Notes: generated by a model not told the origin, from the sequence alone. A stretch of 64,000 bases of DNA from Constrictibacter sp. MBR-5 (GCF_040549485.1 NZ_JBEPTK010000013.1:62001-126000), one strand, 5' to 3'; shown: positions 12,403 through 22,079, counted from the stretch's first letter. Numbers and translations: made by a program.

Positions 12403-14043
12403 TCAGTCGAAGGCCAGTTCGCGATACCCGCCTTCGGCGACCTCGTCGCACCAGCGCCTGTAGTCGGGCGCGGTGCCGCTGTAGCGGGCGATGATCCGCG
12501 TCTGCTTGCCCTCGACGTTCTGGTTGACGCCGGTCATCCAGGAATCGACCTCGTTCGACAGCAGGCCCTCGCCCTTCTCGACGACGAACGCGGTCCACCG
12601 CTCGACGGCCTCGGGCCGTGCATCCGCGTAGGTCAGTCCGCGCCTCTGCATGTATTCGAGCAGATCGCTGATCCATTCGACATTGTATTCGATGCTGCGC
12701 GGGATGTTGCCGAGCGCCGTGTGCGGGCCCACCACCATGAACATGTTGGGGAAGCCGTCGACCATCACGCCGACGAAGGTGGTCAGCGCGCCGCGCCACT
12801 TCTCCTTCAGCTTCTGCCCGCCGGTGCCGCGGATGTCGATCCGGTCCAGGCTGCCGGTAATGGCGTCGAAGCCGGTGGCGTAGACGATCAGGTCGAATTC
12901 GAAGGTCCGGTCGCTCGTCTCCACGCCGGTCGGCGTGATCCGCTCGATCGGCGTGTCCAGGATGCTGACCAGTTCGACGTTGGGCTGGTTGTAGACCTCG
13001 TAATAGTGGGTCTCCTGCGGGACGCGCCGGGTGCCGAAGCCGTGGTCCTTCGGGATCAGCTTCTCCGCGACCGCCGGATCCTTCACCCGCTGCCGGATCT
13101 TCTTCGCGACGAAGTCGGAGGCCAGCCGGTTCGCCTCGCGATCGACCAGCATGTCGCGGAAATTGCCCTGCCAGATGCCGAAGCCGCGCCCGGCATAGAG
13201 CTCCTCCCAGAAGGCCTCGCGCTCCTCCGGCGTCACCTCGAAGGTGCCGCGCGGGTCGATCGTGTGGACGAAGCAGGCCGCCGTCTCGCGGCAGCGGCGG
13301 AAGATGTCGGGATAGCCGGCGCGGATCTCCTTCATCTCCTCCGGCGTGATCGGCCCGTTGTGCAGCGGCGTGCACCAGTTCGGCCGGCGCTGGAACACCG
13401 TCAGGTGCTTGGCCGTCTTGGCGATCTCCTGAATCGCCTGCACGCCGGTGGCACCGGTGCCGATCACCGCGACCCGCTTGCCCTCGAAGCTGACCGGCTC
13501 CTTCGGCCAGAGGCCGGTGTGATAGGCCTCGCCGCTGAAGCTGTCGCGTCCCTCGATCCGCGGGAATGTCGGCGCCGACAGGGGGCCGACGGCGGTCACC
13601 AGGAAGCGGCAGGTGTGCCGGCTGCCGTCCTCCAGCGTAACCGTCCAGGATCGGCCGCGCTCGTCGTAGACCGCCGAGGCGACGCGCGCCCGGAACTGGA
13701 TGTCGCGACGCAGATCGAACTTGTCCGCGACGTGGTTCAGATACTTCTCGGTCTCCGGCTGCGGCGCGAAGTGTTCGGTCCAGTCCCACTCGTCGAGCAG
13801 CTCCTGCGAAAAGGAATAGCCGTAGGAATAGCTCTCGGAGTCGAAGCGCGCGCCGGGATAGCGGTTCCAGTACCAGGTGCCGCCGACGCCGGTGCCGGCC
13901 TCGAACACCCGGACCCTGAGGCCCAGCCCGCGCAGCTTGTGCAGCTGGTACATGCCGGAGATGCCGGCACCGATGACGATGACGTCGTGGTCGAGCGCCG
14001 ACGCCGCGCGAGCGTCGGGTTTCGTTTCAAGCGCCGTGGCCAT
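12403..14043 (-). CDS. Type I Baeyer-Villiger monooxygenase (FAD/NADPH)
   Basis: 546 residues. The first Rossmann motif VIGAGISG is at about residues 23-30. The type I Baeyer-Villiger fingerprint F-x-G-x3-H-x3-W-P is complete (FSGEAYHTGLWP, residues 169-180). A second dinucleotide motif, VIGTGATG, is at 193-200. These enzymes insert oxygen next to a ketone to give esters or lactones, using FAD and NADPH. The overall pattern (GTWYWNRYPGARFD) is that of cyclohexanone/phenylacetone monooxygenase relatives. It lies between two acyl-CoA dehydrogenases and hyuA on the same strand, fitting a degradation pathway for a cyclic compound. Confidence 0.93.
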   Translation of the reverse strand: MATALETKPDARAASALDHDVIVIGAGISGMYQLHKLRGLGLRVRVFEAGTGVGGTWYWNRYPGARFDSESYSYGYSFSQELLDEWDWTEHFAPQPETEKYLNHVADKFDLRRDIQFRARVASAVYDERGRSWTVTLEDGSRHTCRFLVTAVGPLSAPTFPRIEGRDSFSGEAYHTGLWPKEPVSFEGKRVAVIGTGATGVQAIQEIAKTAKHLTVFQRRPNWCTPLHNGPITPEEMKEIRAGYPDIFRRCRETAACFVHTIDPRGTFEVTPEEREAFWEELYAGRGFGIWQGNFRDMLVDREANRLASDFVAKKIRQRVKDPAVAEKLIPKDHGFGTRRVPQETHYYEVYNQPNVELVSILDTPIERITPTGVETSDRTFEFDLIVYATGFDAITGSLDRIDIRGTGGQKLKEKWRGALTTFVGVMVDGFPNMFMVVGPHTALGNIPRSIEYNVEWISDLLEYMQRRGLTYADARPEAVERWTAFVVEKGEGLLSNEVDSWMTGVNQNVEGKQTRIIARYSGTAPDYRRWCDEVAEGGYRELAFD

Positions 14044-14115
14044 GTCCTGCCAACTCCTGCGTTTCCTTCTGTTCGGCGATCGGCCCGCGCCCGTTGCCGG
14101 ACGCGGGAGGCCGCG

Positions 14116-15372
14116 TCACGTCACGACGTTGCGCGGCACCTCGCGGAACGGGCGGTCGGCATCCGTGCGCGGCTCTTTCGGCAGCTTCAGGATGCGTTCG
14201 GAAATGATGTTGCGCTGGATCTCGTCGGTGCCGCCGGCAATCGAGATGGCGGGCGTCGAGACCAGGATCTCCGCGATGACGCCGCCCATCGGGCTGTCCT
14301 CGCCGGTCAACATGGCGTCCGCGCCGGAGATCATCGTGTGCACCTGGTTCGCCTTGCGCGCCACGACGCTGGCGGCGAGCTTCCCGAGCGAGCCCTCCGG
14401 GCCCTGCGGCCGCCCCTGCGCCTGTGCCGCGCGGGAGCGCAGCGCCGTCCACTCGGCGGTCTTCGCCAGGGTCAGCAGCCGGGCGATCTCCTGGCGCACC
14501 GCCGGATCGTCGATCTTCCCGGTCTCGCGCGCCCTTTGCATCACCAGGTCGACCCGGCCCATGCGCTGCGGGTACCACTTGTAGGGCTCCAGCTGGTGCG
14601 CGATCTCCTCGGCCTCTTCCGCGTAGCAGCGTTCCGGCCGCTTGGAGGCCATGGCGGCGCGTCGCAGACCGTCGGCGCCGCGGCGCTCGTGCATCAGCGT
14701 GGTGGTCGCGATCTTCCAGCCCTCGCCGGGCTCGCCGACGATGAATTCCGGGGCGATCTCGGCATTGGTGAAGAACACCTGGTTGAACGAGGCGTGGCCG
14801 TTCATCTGGCGCAGCGGCTGCACCGAGACGCCCGGCTGCTCGATGTCGAGCACGAAGAAGCTCAGGCCCTTGTGCTTCACCGCGTCCCAGTCGGTCCGGG
14901 CGAGCAGCAGGCCGTACTGGGCGTGGTGCGCGCTCGTCGTCCAGACCTTCTGGCCGTTGATCACCCACTTGTTGCCCTGGAAGTCGGCGCGGGTCGTGGC
15001 GCCGGCGAGGTCGGAGCCGCTGCCGGGCTCGCTGAAGAGCTGGCACCAGGTGTCCTCGCCGGTCAGGATCCGGCGCAGGAACTTCTCCTTCTGCATCTGC
15101 GTCCCGTGCGCCAGCAGGGTCGCCGCGGCCAGATTGCGGATGCCCGTGCGCGCCACCGTCACGGCGCCGATGCGCTCGAATTCCTCGTCGACGACGCGGC
15201 CGATGGAATCCGGGTAGCCCTTGCCGTACCACTCGGTCGGCCATGTCGGGGCGCCCCAGCCGGAATCGATCAGCCGGTTGCGCCATTCGACGAGGCCGAG
15301 GTTCGGGTCCCAGTTGGCCTCCAGCCAGCTGCGGACCTCGGCGCGGACGGTGTCTGCGGTCGTTTCGCTCAT
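14116..15372 (-). CDS. Acyl-CoA dehydrogenase family protein
   Basis: 418 residues, full-length flavoprotein of the ACAD family, which introduces an alpha-beta double bond in acyl-CoA thioesters. Family features include LFSEPGSGSDLAGATTRA, INGQKVWTTSAHHAQYG, SFFVLDIEQPG and, near the C-terminus, AGGTDEIQRNIISERIL. It starts 13 bases after the stop of a second ACAD gene on the same strand. Paired ACADs of this kind often form heteromeric enzymes for sterol or bulky side-chain substrates. That pairing is inferred from the gene order here. Confidence 0.93.
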   Translation of the reverse strand: MSETTADTVRAEVRSWLEANWDPNLGLVEWRNRLIDSGWGAPTWPTEWYGKGYPDSIGRVVDEEFERIGAVTVARTGIRNLAAATLLAHGTQMQKEKFLRRILTGEDTWCQLFSEPGSGSDLAGATTRADFQGNKWVINGQKVWTTSAHHAQYGLLLARTDWDAVKHKGLSFFVLDIEQPGVSVQPLRQMNGHASFNQVFFTNAEIAPEFIVGEPGEGWKIATTTLMHERRGADGLRRAAMASKRPERCYAEEAEEIAHQLEPYKWYPQRMGRVDLVMQRARETGKIDDPAVRQEIARLLTLAKTAEWTALRSRAAQAQGRPQGPEGSLGKLAASVVARKANQVHTMISGADAMLTGEDSPMGGVIAEILVSTPAISIAGGTDEIQRNIISERILKLPKEPRTDADRPFREVPRNVVT

Positions 15373-15385
15373 CGTTCGTGCCTCC

Positions 15386-16516
15386 TCAGGCCTGCCAGCG
15401 CTGCATCATCAGTTCGCGGTGATAGGCGGGATCGCCCAGCATCACCTCGGACGATTTCGCGCGCTTGAACCAGAGATGGCAGTCCTGGTCCCAGGTGAAG
15501 CCGATGCCGCCGTGGATCTGGATCGTGTGCACGGCGGTCTGCATGTAGGTCTCGGCGGCGCAGGCCTTGGCCAGCGAGGCGACCGCCGGAAAGTCGGCGC
15601 TGTTCTCGGCCGCGGCCGACGCGGCGTAATAGGCCGCCGACTTCGCCATCTCGGCCTCCATCAGCATGTCCGCCGCCTTGTGCTTCAGCGACTGGAACGA
15701 GCCGATCTGGCGGCCGAACTGCACGCGCATCTGGGCGTAGTCCATCGACATTTCGAGCAGGCGCCCGGTGCCGCCCGCCATCTCGTTGGCGAGGCACGCG
15801 GCCGCTTGGTCGAGGGTCTTGGCGAAACCAGCCGCCGCACCGCCCTCGGTGCCGATCAGCGTGGCCGGCACCGACTTGAACGTCAGCCGCGCCTGCTTGC
15901 GCGTCGGATCCATCACCTTCAGGGCCCGGCGTTCCAGGCCCGGCGCGTCGCCCGCCACGGCGAACAGCGACAGGCAGTCGGTCCCCCGCGATCCCGGCGC
16001 CCGCGCCAGCACGACGATCAGGTCCGCGACGTGCCCGTCGACCACGAAGGACTTCACCCCGTCCAGCCGGTAGCCGCCGTTCGCGACCGTCGCCGTCGTC
16101 TGCGTGGCGCCCATGTCCCAGCGCCCGTCGTCCTCGGTGAAGGCGAGGGCGGCGAGCGTCTCGCCCGCGGCGATCTTCGGCAGGAGCCGGCGCTTCTCGT
16201 CCTCGGTGGCACCGTTGAGGATCGCCGTCGCGGCCAGCGCCACCGTCGAGAAGAACGGCGCGCACAGCAGCGACCGGCCCATCTCCTCCAGCGCGATGCA
16301 GAGTTCGACGAAGCCGAAGCCCTGGCCGCCATATTCCTCGGGGATGTGCACCCCTGCCAGGCCCAGCTCGCCGCTCAACTGCTGCCAGACCGCCCTGTCG
16401 TAGCCGTCCTCGGTTTCCATCAGGCGGCGCACCGCCGTCGGCGGCGACTTGGCCTCCAGGAATCGGCGCAGGATCGACCGGAACTCGACCTGCTCGTCGG
16501 TGAACGCGAACTGCAT
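15386..16516 (-). CDS. Acyl-CoA dehydrogenase family protein (partner)
   Basis: 376 residues from MQFAFTDEQVEFRSILRRFL. ATG at 16516 has GAGGGAG just upstream. A longer frame reaching 16837 adds an unconserved Arg/Pro-rich leader and was rejected. HIPEEYGGQGFGFVELCIAL is a typical N-terminal ACAD motif, and the C-terminal HGGIGFTWDQDCHLWFKRAK is the family signature. The sequence diverges from its neighbour, as in heteromeric ACAD pairs where one chain lacks the catalytic base. It heads the long minus-strand block. Confidence 0.91.
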   Translation of the reverse strand: MQFAFTDEQVEFRSILRRFLEAKSPPTAVRRLMETEDGYDRAVWQQLSGELGLAGVHIPEEYGGQGFGFVELCIALEEMGRSLLCAPFFSTVALAATAILNGATEDEKRRLLPKIAAGETLAALAFTEDDGRWDMGATQTTATVANGGYRLDGVKSFVVDGHVADLIVVLARAPGSRGTDCLSLFAVAGDAPGLERRALKVMDPTRKQARLTFKSVPATLIGTEGGAAAGFAKTLDQAAACLANEMAGGTGRLLEMSMDYAQMRVQFGRQIGSFQSLKHKAADMLMEAEMAKSAAYYAASAAAENSADFPAVASLAKACAAETYMQTAVHTIQIHGGIGFTWDQDCHLWFKRAKSSEVMLGDPAYHRELMMQRWQA

Positions 16517-16724
16517 CCGCTCCCTCGCTATCTCTACTTCTTGTCTGCCGGTGAGGGTACAGCGCCTTGGGGGGGCGGCGCCAGATCCGGACAAAAGGAG
16601 CGGCGGTGGGAACGGGGGCGGCCTCCCGGCGCAGGGCGAGGGTTGAGACTCGGCACCCGCGCTCCAGGTCTCCCAACCATGACCGATCGGCTGGGGCCGC
16701 CTCTCAATCTCCTGGAGATTTCCC

Positions 16725-17954
16725 GTGCGACAGTTCGTTCTTCCCCTGCTCGTGACGACGATGCTGGCGGCGGCGCCGGCCTTCGCCCAGACGTCCCAGG
16801 CCGGCAGCCGCCCGTCGGTCGTGACGGCGCCGCCCAACGCGCCCGGTCAGCAGCCGGCCTTCGAGAACCAGACGCGCGCGCCGCAGCCGGCCCGGCCGGC
16901 GAAGGTCACCACGCAGACGGTGGCCGACGACCTGCCGCGGCTCTGGGCGATGGAGTTCCTGCCGGACGGGCGCATGCTGGTCACGGCGAAGGCGGGGGAC
17001 ATGCACATCGTCGCCCGCGACGGCGCGGCCGGTGAGGCCATCGCGGGCGTGCCGAAGGTCGACGCGGACGGCCAGGGCGGCCTGCTCGACGTGGCTCTGG
17101 CGCCCGACTTCGCCCAGAGCGGCACGATCTTCTTCTCCTATGCCGAGCCGCGCGACGGCGGCGGCAACGGCACCAGCGTGGCGCGGGCGCGCCTCAAGAT
17201 GGAGGGCAACTCGGGCACCCTGCAGGACGTGCGGGTGATCTTCCGCCAGACACCCGCCTATGACGGCGACAAGCATTTCGGCTCGCGCCTCGCCTTCGAC
17301 CCGCAGGGCCGCCTCTTCGTGACCGTCGGCGAGCGCTCGGACACGCCGATTCGCGACCAGGCGCAGGACCTGTCGTCCGGCCTCGGCAAGGTGTTCCGGA
17401 TCAACCCGGACGGCTCCATTCCCGAGGACAATCCCTTCGCCGGTTCGTCGCAGCCCGCGATCTGGTCCTACGGCCACCGCAACGTGCAGTCCGCCGTGGT
17501 CGACGCCGACGGGCGGCTCTGGCTCGTCGAGCACGGACCGAAGGGCGGCGACGAGTTGAACCGCCCGGAAGCCGGCAAGAACTACGGCTGGCCGGTCATC
17601 ACCTACGGCCTCACCTATGGTGGCCGGCCCGTCGGCCAGGGGATCACCGCGAAGGAGGGCATGGAGCAGCCCATCTACTACTGGGATCCGGTCATCGCCC
17701 CCTCGGGCATGGCCCTCTACACCGCCGACGCCATACCCGAGTGGAAGGGCGCCCTGCTCATCGGCGGCCTCGTCAGTCAGGGCCTCGTGATCCTTCACCT
17801 CGACGGCGACCGCGTCGCCGCGGAGGAGCGGGTCCCCCTCGACGCCCGGATCCGCGACGTGAAGGTCGGGCCGGACGGCGCCGTCTACGCCGTAACCGAA
17901 ACCCGTGGCTGGGGCAGCGGCAGCACGATCCTGCGCATCGCGTCGGGATCGTAG
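16725..17954 (+). CDS. PQQ-dependent sugar dehydrogenase-like protein (soluble glucose/sorbosone dehydrogenase family)
   Basis: 409 residues with a signal peptide (MRQFVLPLLVTTMLAAAPAFAQ) and a Pro-rich linker, so periplasmic. The rest is a six-bladed propeller of the GSDH/YliI family: AMEFLPDGRMLVTAKAGD, FGSRLAFDPQGRLFVTVGER, and VEHGPKGGDELNRPEAGKNY followed by GWP, where the latter motifs contribute cofactor and metal binding in family members. It would oxidise an aldose or related alcohol if PQQ is available. It stands alone, divergent from the acyl-CoA dehydrogenase gene, and is followed by a strong hairpin. Confidence 0.9.
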   Translation: MRQFVLPLLVTTMLAAAPAFAQTSQAGSRPSVVTAPPNAPGQQPAFENQTRAPQPARPAKVTTQTVADDLPRLWAMEFLPDGRMLVTAKAGDMHIVARDGAAGEAIAGVPKVDADGQGGLLDVALAPDFAQSGTIFFSYAEPRDGGGNGTSVARARLKMEGNSGTLQDVRVIFRQTPAYDGDKHFGSRLAFDPQGRLFVTVGERSDTPIRDQAQDLSSGLGKVFRINPDGSIPEDNPFAGSSQPAIWSYGHRNVQSAVVDADGRLWLVEHGPKGGDELNRPEAGKNYGWPVITYGLTYGGRPVGQGITAKEGMEQPIYYWDPVIAPSGMALYTADAIPEWKGALLIGGLVSQGLVILHLDGDRVAAEERVPLDARIRDVKVGPDGAVYAVTETRGWGSGSTILRIASGS

Positions 17955-17988
17955 GCAGCGGGCGGCCACGCTCTCGTTCTCGGCCTTT

Positions 17989-18019
17989 GCCCCCTTCGCT
18001 ACGCCTGTGCGAAGGGGGC
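17989..18019 (+). terminator. Hairpin terminator after the sugar dehydrogenase gene
   Basis: A perfect 11-base stem (GCCCCCTTCGC with GCGAAGGGGGC) closes a 9-base loop, 34 bases after the stop codon. It is followed by TGTTCTG rather than a clean T tract. It probably ends the upstream transcript. Confidence 0.6.
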
Positions 18020-18161
18020 TGTTCTGATCCCGTCTATCGACGTAGCCTCTGGGCATCCTGTTCGGCCGGCCTGGACGTGAATTGCCGCGCCGACTCGTCA
18101 CGCTACGACACGTTTGTCCGCACGGCCTGGATCCGGCTGCGGACATGAGGGGAGGCACTGC

Positions 18162-20420
18162 ATGACCAGCCAGGACAACAAGTGGATCGGCAAGCGCACC
18201 ATCCGCCCGGACGGCGCGGACAAGGTGACCGGCCGCGCCGCCTACGCCGCCGACAGCACGATGCCGGGCATGATCTGGGGCAAGATCCTGCGCAGCCCGC
18301 ATCCGCATGCCCGCATCAAGTCGATCGACACGTCCAAGGCGGCGGCGCTGCCGGGCGTCAAGGCGGTCATGACCGGCCAGGACATCGTCGATTTCCCGGT
18401 CGACAAGTCCGTGATGCTGGGCATCCAGGATATGCGCTGGATGGCGCGCAACGTGATGGCGCGCGACAAGGCGCTGTTCGCCGGCCACCCGATCGCGGCC
18501 GTCGCCGCCACGACCGAGAGCATCGCCGCCCGCGCGCTCGAACTGATCGAGGTCGACTACGAGGTGCTGCCCTGGGTGATCGACGTCCAGGAGGCGATGA
18601 AGCCCGACGCGCCGATCCTGCACGACTTCCTGCAGTTCGAGGGCAAGCCGTCGAACATCGCCGGCACGCTGGAGCATAAGCTCGGCGACATCGATGCCGG
18701 CTTCGCCGAAGCCGACGTCATCATCGAGCGGAGCTTCCACACCGCGCCGGTGCATCAGGGCTATATCGAGCCGCACGCCTGCCTCGTCAGCGTGTCGCCC
18801 GACGGCAAGGCGACGATCTGGAGTTCGAGCCAGGGCCAGTTCATGGTGCGCGCCATGTGCGCCTACCTGACCGGCCTGCCGCAGAGCGACATCCGCGCCA
18901 TCCCGGCGGAGATCGGCGGCGGCTTCGGCGGCAAGACGATCATCTATCTGGAGCCGGTGGCCCTGATCCTGGCCCGCAAGTCGGGCCGCCCGGTGAAGAT
19001 GACCATGTCGCGCGAGGACGTGTTCCGCGCCTCCGGCCCGACCTCAGGCGCCTACAGCACGGTCAAGATGGGTGCCACGAAGGACGGCCGGATCGTCGCC
19101 GCCCAGGGCACCTTCTACCTCCAGGCCGGCGCCTTCCCGGGCTCGCCGATCCGCGGCGCCGCCGGCTGCGCCTTCACGCCCTACGACATCCCCAACGTCC
19201 ACGCGCTGGGCTACGACGTCGTCTCCAACCGATCGAAGGTCGCGGCCTATCGCGCGCCCGGCGCGCCGATCGGCGCCTATGCGGCCGAGTGCGTGCTCGA
19301 CGAGCTGGCCGAGGCGCTGAAGATCGATCCGCTCGAACTGAGGCTGAAGAACGCAGCCAAGCAGGGTACGAAGGCGGCCTACGGCCCGACCTTCCCGCGC
19401 ATCGGCTATGTCGAGACGCTCAAGGCGGCGATGGAGCATCCGCACTACAAGGCGCCGCTCGGCCCGAACCAGGGACGCGGCGTCGCCAGCGGCTACTGGT
19501 TCAACGCCGGCGGCGAATCGAGCGCCCAGGTCAACATCGCCGAGGACGGCACGGTCATCGTCATCACCGGCCACCCGGACGTCGGCGGCTCGCGCGCCTC
19601 GACCGCCAACATCGCGGCCGAACTGCTCGGCATCGACTACCGCAAGGTCTCGGTCCTGATCGGCGACACCAGCACCGTCGGCTTCAGCAACCTGACCGGC
19701 GGCAGCCGCGTCACCTTCGCCTCGGCCATCGTGGTGACGCAGTCGACCGAGAAGGTCATCACCCAGCTGCGCGAGCGGGCGGCGAAGATCTGGAAGATCG
19801 ATCCGGAAGCGGTCGTCTGGGAGAACGGCGAGGCGCGGCCGGTCAGCGACAATGCCGGCAAGTTCCCGCCGCTGACCCTGCCGGAGATCGCCGCCAAGGC
19901 GAACGCCACCGGCGGCCCGATCGGCGCCGGCGCCCAGCTCAACACCACGGGCGCCGAGGGCGGCTTCGGCACGCACATCTGCGACGTCGAGGTCGACCCC
20001 GAGGTCGGCACGGTGCGGGTCGTGCGCTACACTGCGTTCCAGGATGTCGGCCGGGCGATCCATCCCAGCTATGTCGAAGGCCAGATCCAGGGCGGCGTCG
20101 CCCAGGGCATCGGCTGGGCGCTCAGCGAGGAATACATCTACGACAAGAACGGCAAGGTCGATAACCCGGGCTTCCTCGACTACCGGATGCCGGTCTGTTC
20201 GGACCTGCCGATGCTCGACGCGGTCATGCTCGAGATCCCGAACCCGAAGCATCCGCAGGGCGTGCGCGGCGTCGGCGAGGTGCCGCTCGTGCCGGTGCTC
20301 TCGGCCGTCGCGAACGCCGTCTACGACGCGCTGGGCCACCGTTTCTACAGCCTGCCGATGTCGCCGCCGAAGATCCTGGCGGAAATCGAGCCGCCGCCGA
20401 TGGCGCAGGCCGCGGAATAA
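18162..20420 (+). CDS. Xanthine dehydrogenase-family molybdopterin-binding large subunit
   Basis: 752 residues. ATG at 18162 is preceded by AGGGGAGG; an earlier in-frame start at 18114 has no such site. It contains the molybdopterin-binding GGGFGGK at about residue 251, the YRAPGAPIGAYAAE segment, and VRGVGEVPLVP near residue 700 carrying the catalytic Glu of molybdenum hydroxylases. Members hydroxylate aldehydes, purines or N-heterocycles and need FeS and FAD subunits. Neither small subunit is next to it, which is unusual. The substrate is unknown, though an N-heterocycle would suit the neighbouring hydantoinase-type genes (inference). Confidence 0.92.
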   Translation: MTSQDNKWIGKRTIRPDGADKVTGRAAYAADSTMPGMIWGKILRSPHPHARIKSIDTSKAAALPGVKAVMTGQDIVDFPVDKSVMLGIQDMRWMARNVMARDKALFAGHPIAAVAATTESIAARALELIEVDYEVLPWVIDVQEAMKPDAPILHDFLQFEGKPSNIAGTLEHKLGDIDAGFAEADVIIERSFHTAPVHQGYIEPHACLVSVSPDGKATIWSSSQGQFMVRAMCAYLTGLPQSDIRAIPAEIGGGFGGKTIIYLEPVALILARKSGRPVKMTMSREDVFRASGPTSGAYSTVKMGATKDGRIVAAQGTFYLQAGAFPGSPIRGAAGCAFTPYDIPNVHALGYDVVSNRSKVAAYRAPGAPIGAYAAECVLDELAEALKIDPLELRLKNAAKQGTKAAYGPTFPRIGYVETLKAAMEHPHYKAPLGPNQGRGVASGYWFNAGGESSAQVNIAEDGTVIVITGHPDVGGSRASTANIAAELLGIDYRKVSVLIGDTSTVGFSNLTGGSRVTFASAIVVTQSTEKVITQLRERAAKIWKIDPEAVVWENGEARPVSDNAGKFPPLTLPEIAAKANATGGPIGAGAQLNTTGAEGGFGTHICDVEVDPEVGTVRVVRYTAFQDVGRAIHPSYVEGQIQGGVAQGIGWALSEEYIYDKNGKVDNPGFLDYRMPVCSDLPMLDAVMLEIPNPKHPQGVRGVGEVPLVPVLSAVANAVYDALGHRFYSLPMSPPKILAEIEPPPMAQAAE

Positions 20421-20445
20421 GGCACGCCGACGCGTATGGAACAGG

Positions 20446-20467
20446 GGGCCGGCCGGTTGGCCGGCCC
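20446..20467 (+). terminator. Intrinsic terminator between convergent genes
   Basis: A 9-base GC stem (GGGCCGGCC with GGCCGGCCC) has a GGTT loop and is followed by TTTCCTTT. It lies 25 bases after the molybdenum hydroxylase stop, between that gene and the convergent GMC gene. Confidence 0.75.
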
Positions 20468-20480
20468 TTTCCTTTCCGGC

Positions 20481-22079
20481 TCAGGCGGCGTCGGCCAGCA
20501 CCATGTCGGCCGCCTTCTCGCCGATCATGATCGACGGGGCGTTGGTGTTGCCCGACGTCAGGGTCGGCATGATCGAGGCGTCCGCGACCCGCAATCCCGC
20601 GATGCCGTGAACCCGCAGGCGCGCATCGACGACCGCCAGCGGGTCGCTGCCCATCCGGCAGGTCCCGGTCGGGTGGTAGGTCGTCTCGCCGACCCGCCGC
20701 GCCCAGTCCAGGATCTCGTCGTCGCTGTTCAACGGGCCCGGCGCCAGTTCGGTGATCTGCAACGGGGCGAGGGCCGGGGCGGTCATCACGCTGCGCGCGA
20801 TGCGGATCGCCCGGACGGTCAGGTCGGCGTCGGCCGGTGACGACAGGAAGTTGAAGGTGATCGCCGGGGCTTTGCGCGGGTCGGCCGAGACGATGTGGAC
20901 ATGGCCCTTGCTCTCCGGCCGCATGGCGTGCGCGTAGCAAGTCATGCCCGACTGGCGGGAGATGCGCGGGCCCTTCGGCCCGGCCTCGGTCAGCATCGGC
21001 ACCCAGCCCAGCAGCACGTCCGGCGCCTCCAGTCCCTCGCGCGAGCGCACGAAGGCGCGCAGCGGTGCCGCCACCATGCAGAGCATGCCCTGCCCGTAGA
21101 GGGCATAGCGCAGCGCCTGCCCGACGAGGCCCAGGCCGCGGCCGGTGTCGTTGAATGTGACGCCCTTCCTGCCGACGGCCCACCGCGTGCGCGGCGCGTA
21201 ATGGTCGCGGAGGTTCTCGCCGACGCCGGGCAGCGCGTGCCGCACCTCGATGCCCAGGCTGCGCAGCCGGTCGCCCTGGCCGATTCCGGACAGTTCCAGC
21301 AGCTGCGGCGAATTGATCGCGCCCGCGCTGACGACGACCTCGCGGCCGGCGCGCGCCTCCTCGGACCGGTCCCCCACGGTGTAGCGGACGCCGACGCAGC
21401 GGCTCCCCTCCAGGATCAGCGCCTGGCCGAGCGCCCCCGTCTCGATGCGCAGGTTCGGCCGCCGGCGGGCCGGATCCAGATAGCAGCGCGCCGTGCTCAT
21501 GCGCCGGCGGGCCGCGATCGTCGCCTGGCTCATCGCGATGCCGTCCTGGACGGCGCCGTTATAGTCCGGGTTGTGGACGATCCCGATCTGGCCCGCGGCC
21601 TCGATCAGGGCGGCGTAGAGCGGTTCGCGCGGCGCCGGGTTGGTCACGCGCAACGGCCCGTCGCGCCCGCGGAACGCGTCGTCGCCATCGCCCTCGTAGC
21701 GCTCCATTCGCTTGAAGAAGGGCAGGACGTCCGCATAGCTCCAGCCCTGGTTGCCCATCTGCGCCCAGCCGTCGAAGTCCTGGGCTTGGCCGCGCACGAA
21801 GGCGAGGCCGTTGATGGCGCTGGATCCGCCGAGGATGCGCCCGCGCGGCACCGGCAGGCGCCGGCTGCCGGTTCCCGCCTCGGGCTCCGAGCTGTAGAGC
21901 CAGTTCGCCGCCGGATTGTTCACCAGCTTGGCGTAGCCGACGGGGATGTGCGACCAGGGGTGGCTCGCGGGCCCGGCCTCGAGCAGCAGCACCCTGTTGC
22001 GCGGGTCCGCCGACAGCCTGTTCGCCACCACCGCTCCGGCCGAACCCGCCCCGACGACGATATAGTCGTATGTGTCCAT
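20481..22079 (-). CDS. GMC family oxidoreductase (choline dehydrogenase/alcohol dehydrogenase-like)
   Basis: 532 residues from MDTYDYIVVGAGSAGAVVA, the FAD-binding GxGxxG of GMC flavoproteins. GGSSAINGLAFVRG is the GMC signature 1 region. At the C-terminus YHPTGTCRMGSD supplies the active-site His and NTNAPSIMIGEKAADMVL is the closing motif. Members oxidise alcohols such as choline or medium-chain alcohols to aldehydes. No transit peptide or partner subunit is seen. An SDR gene lies 122 bases upstream on the same strand. The substrate cannot be read from sequence. Confidence 0.93.
   Translation of the reverse strand: MDTYDYIVVGAGSAGAVVANRLSADPRNRVLLLEAGPASHPWSHIPVGYAKLVNNPAANWLYSSEPEAGTGSRRLPVPRGRILGGSSAINGLAFVRGQAQDFDGWAQMGNQGWSYADVLPFFKRMERYEGDGDDAFRGRDGPLRVTNPAPREPLYAALIEAAGQIGIVHNPDYNGAVQDGIAMSQATIAARRRMSTARCYLDPARRRPNLRIETGALGQALILEGSRCVGVRYTVGDRSEEARAGREVVVSAGAINSPQLLELSGIGQGDRLRSLGIEVRHALPGVGENLRDHYAPRTRWAVGRKGVTFNDTGRGLGLVGQALRYALYGQGMLCMVAAPLRAFVRSREGLEAPDVLLGWVPMLTEAGPKGPRISRQSGMTCYAHAMRPESKGHVHIVSADPRKAPAITFNFLSSPADADLTVRAIRIARSVMTAPALAPLQITELAPGPLNSDDEILDWARRVGETTYHPTGTCRMGSDPLAVVDARLRVHGIAGLRVADASIMPTLTSGNTNAPSIMIGEKAADMVLADAA

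Noticed and set aside
10081-15468. Very long plus-strand open frame opposite hyuA, BVMO and acyl-CoA dehydrogenase genes
   Set aside because: It is an antisense frame kept open by high GC. The translation is Arg/Asp/Gly/Ala-rich with no domain, while the minus strand carries clear enzymes.
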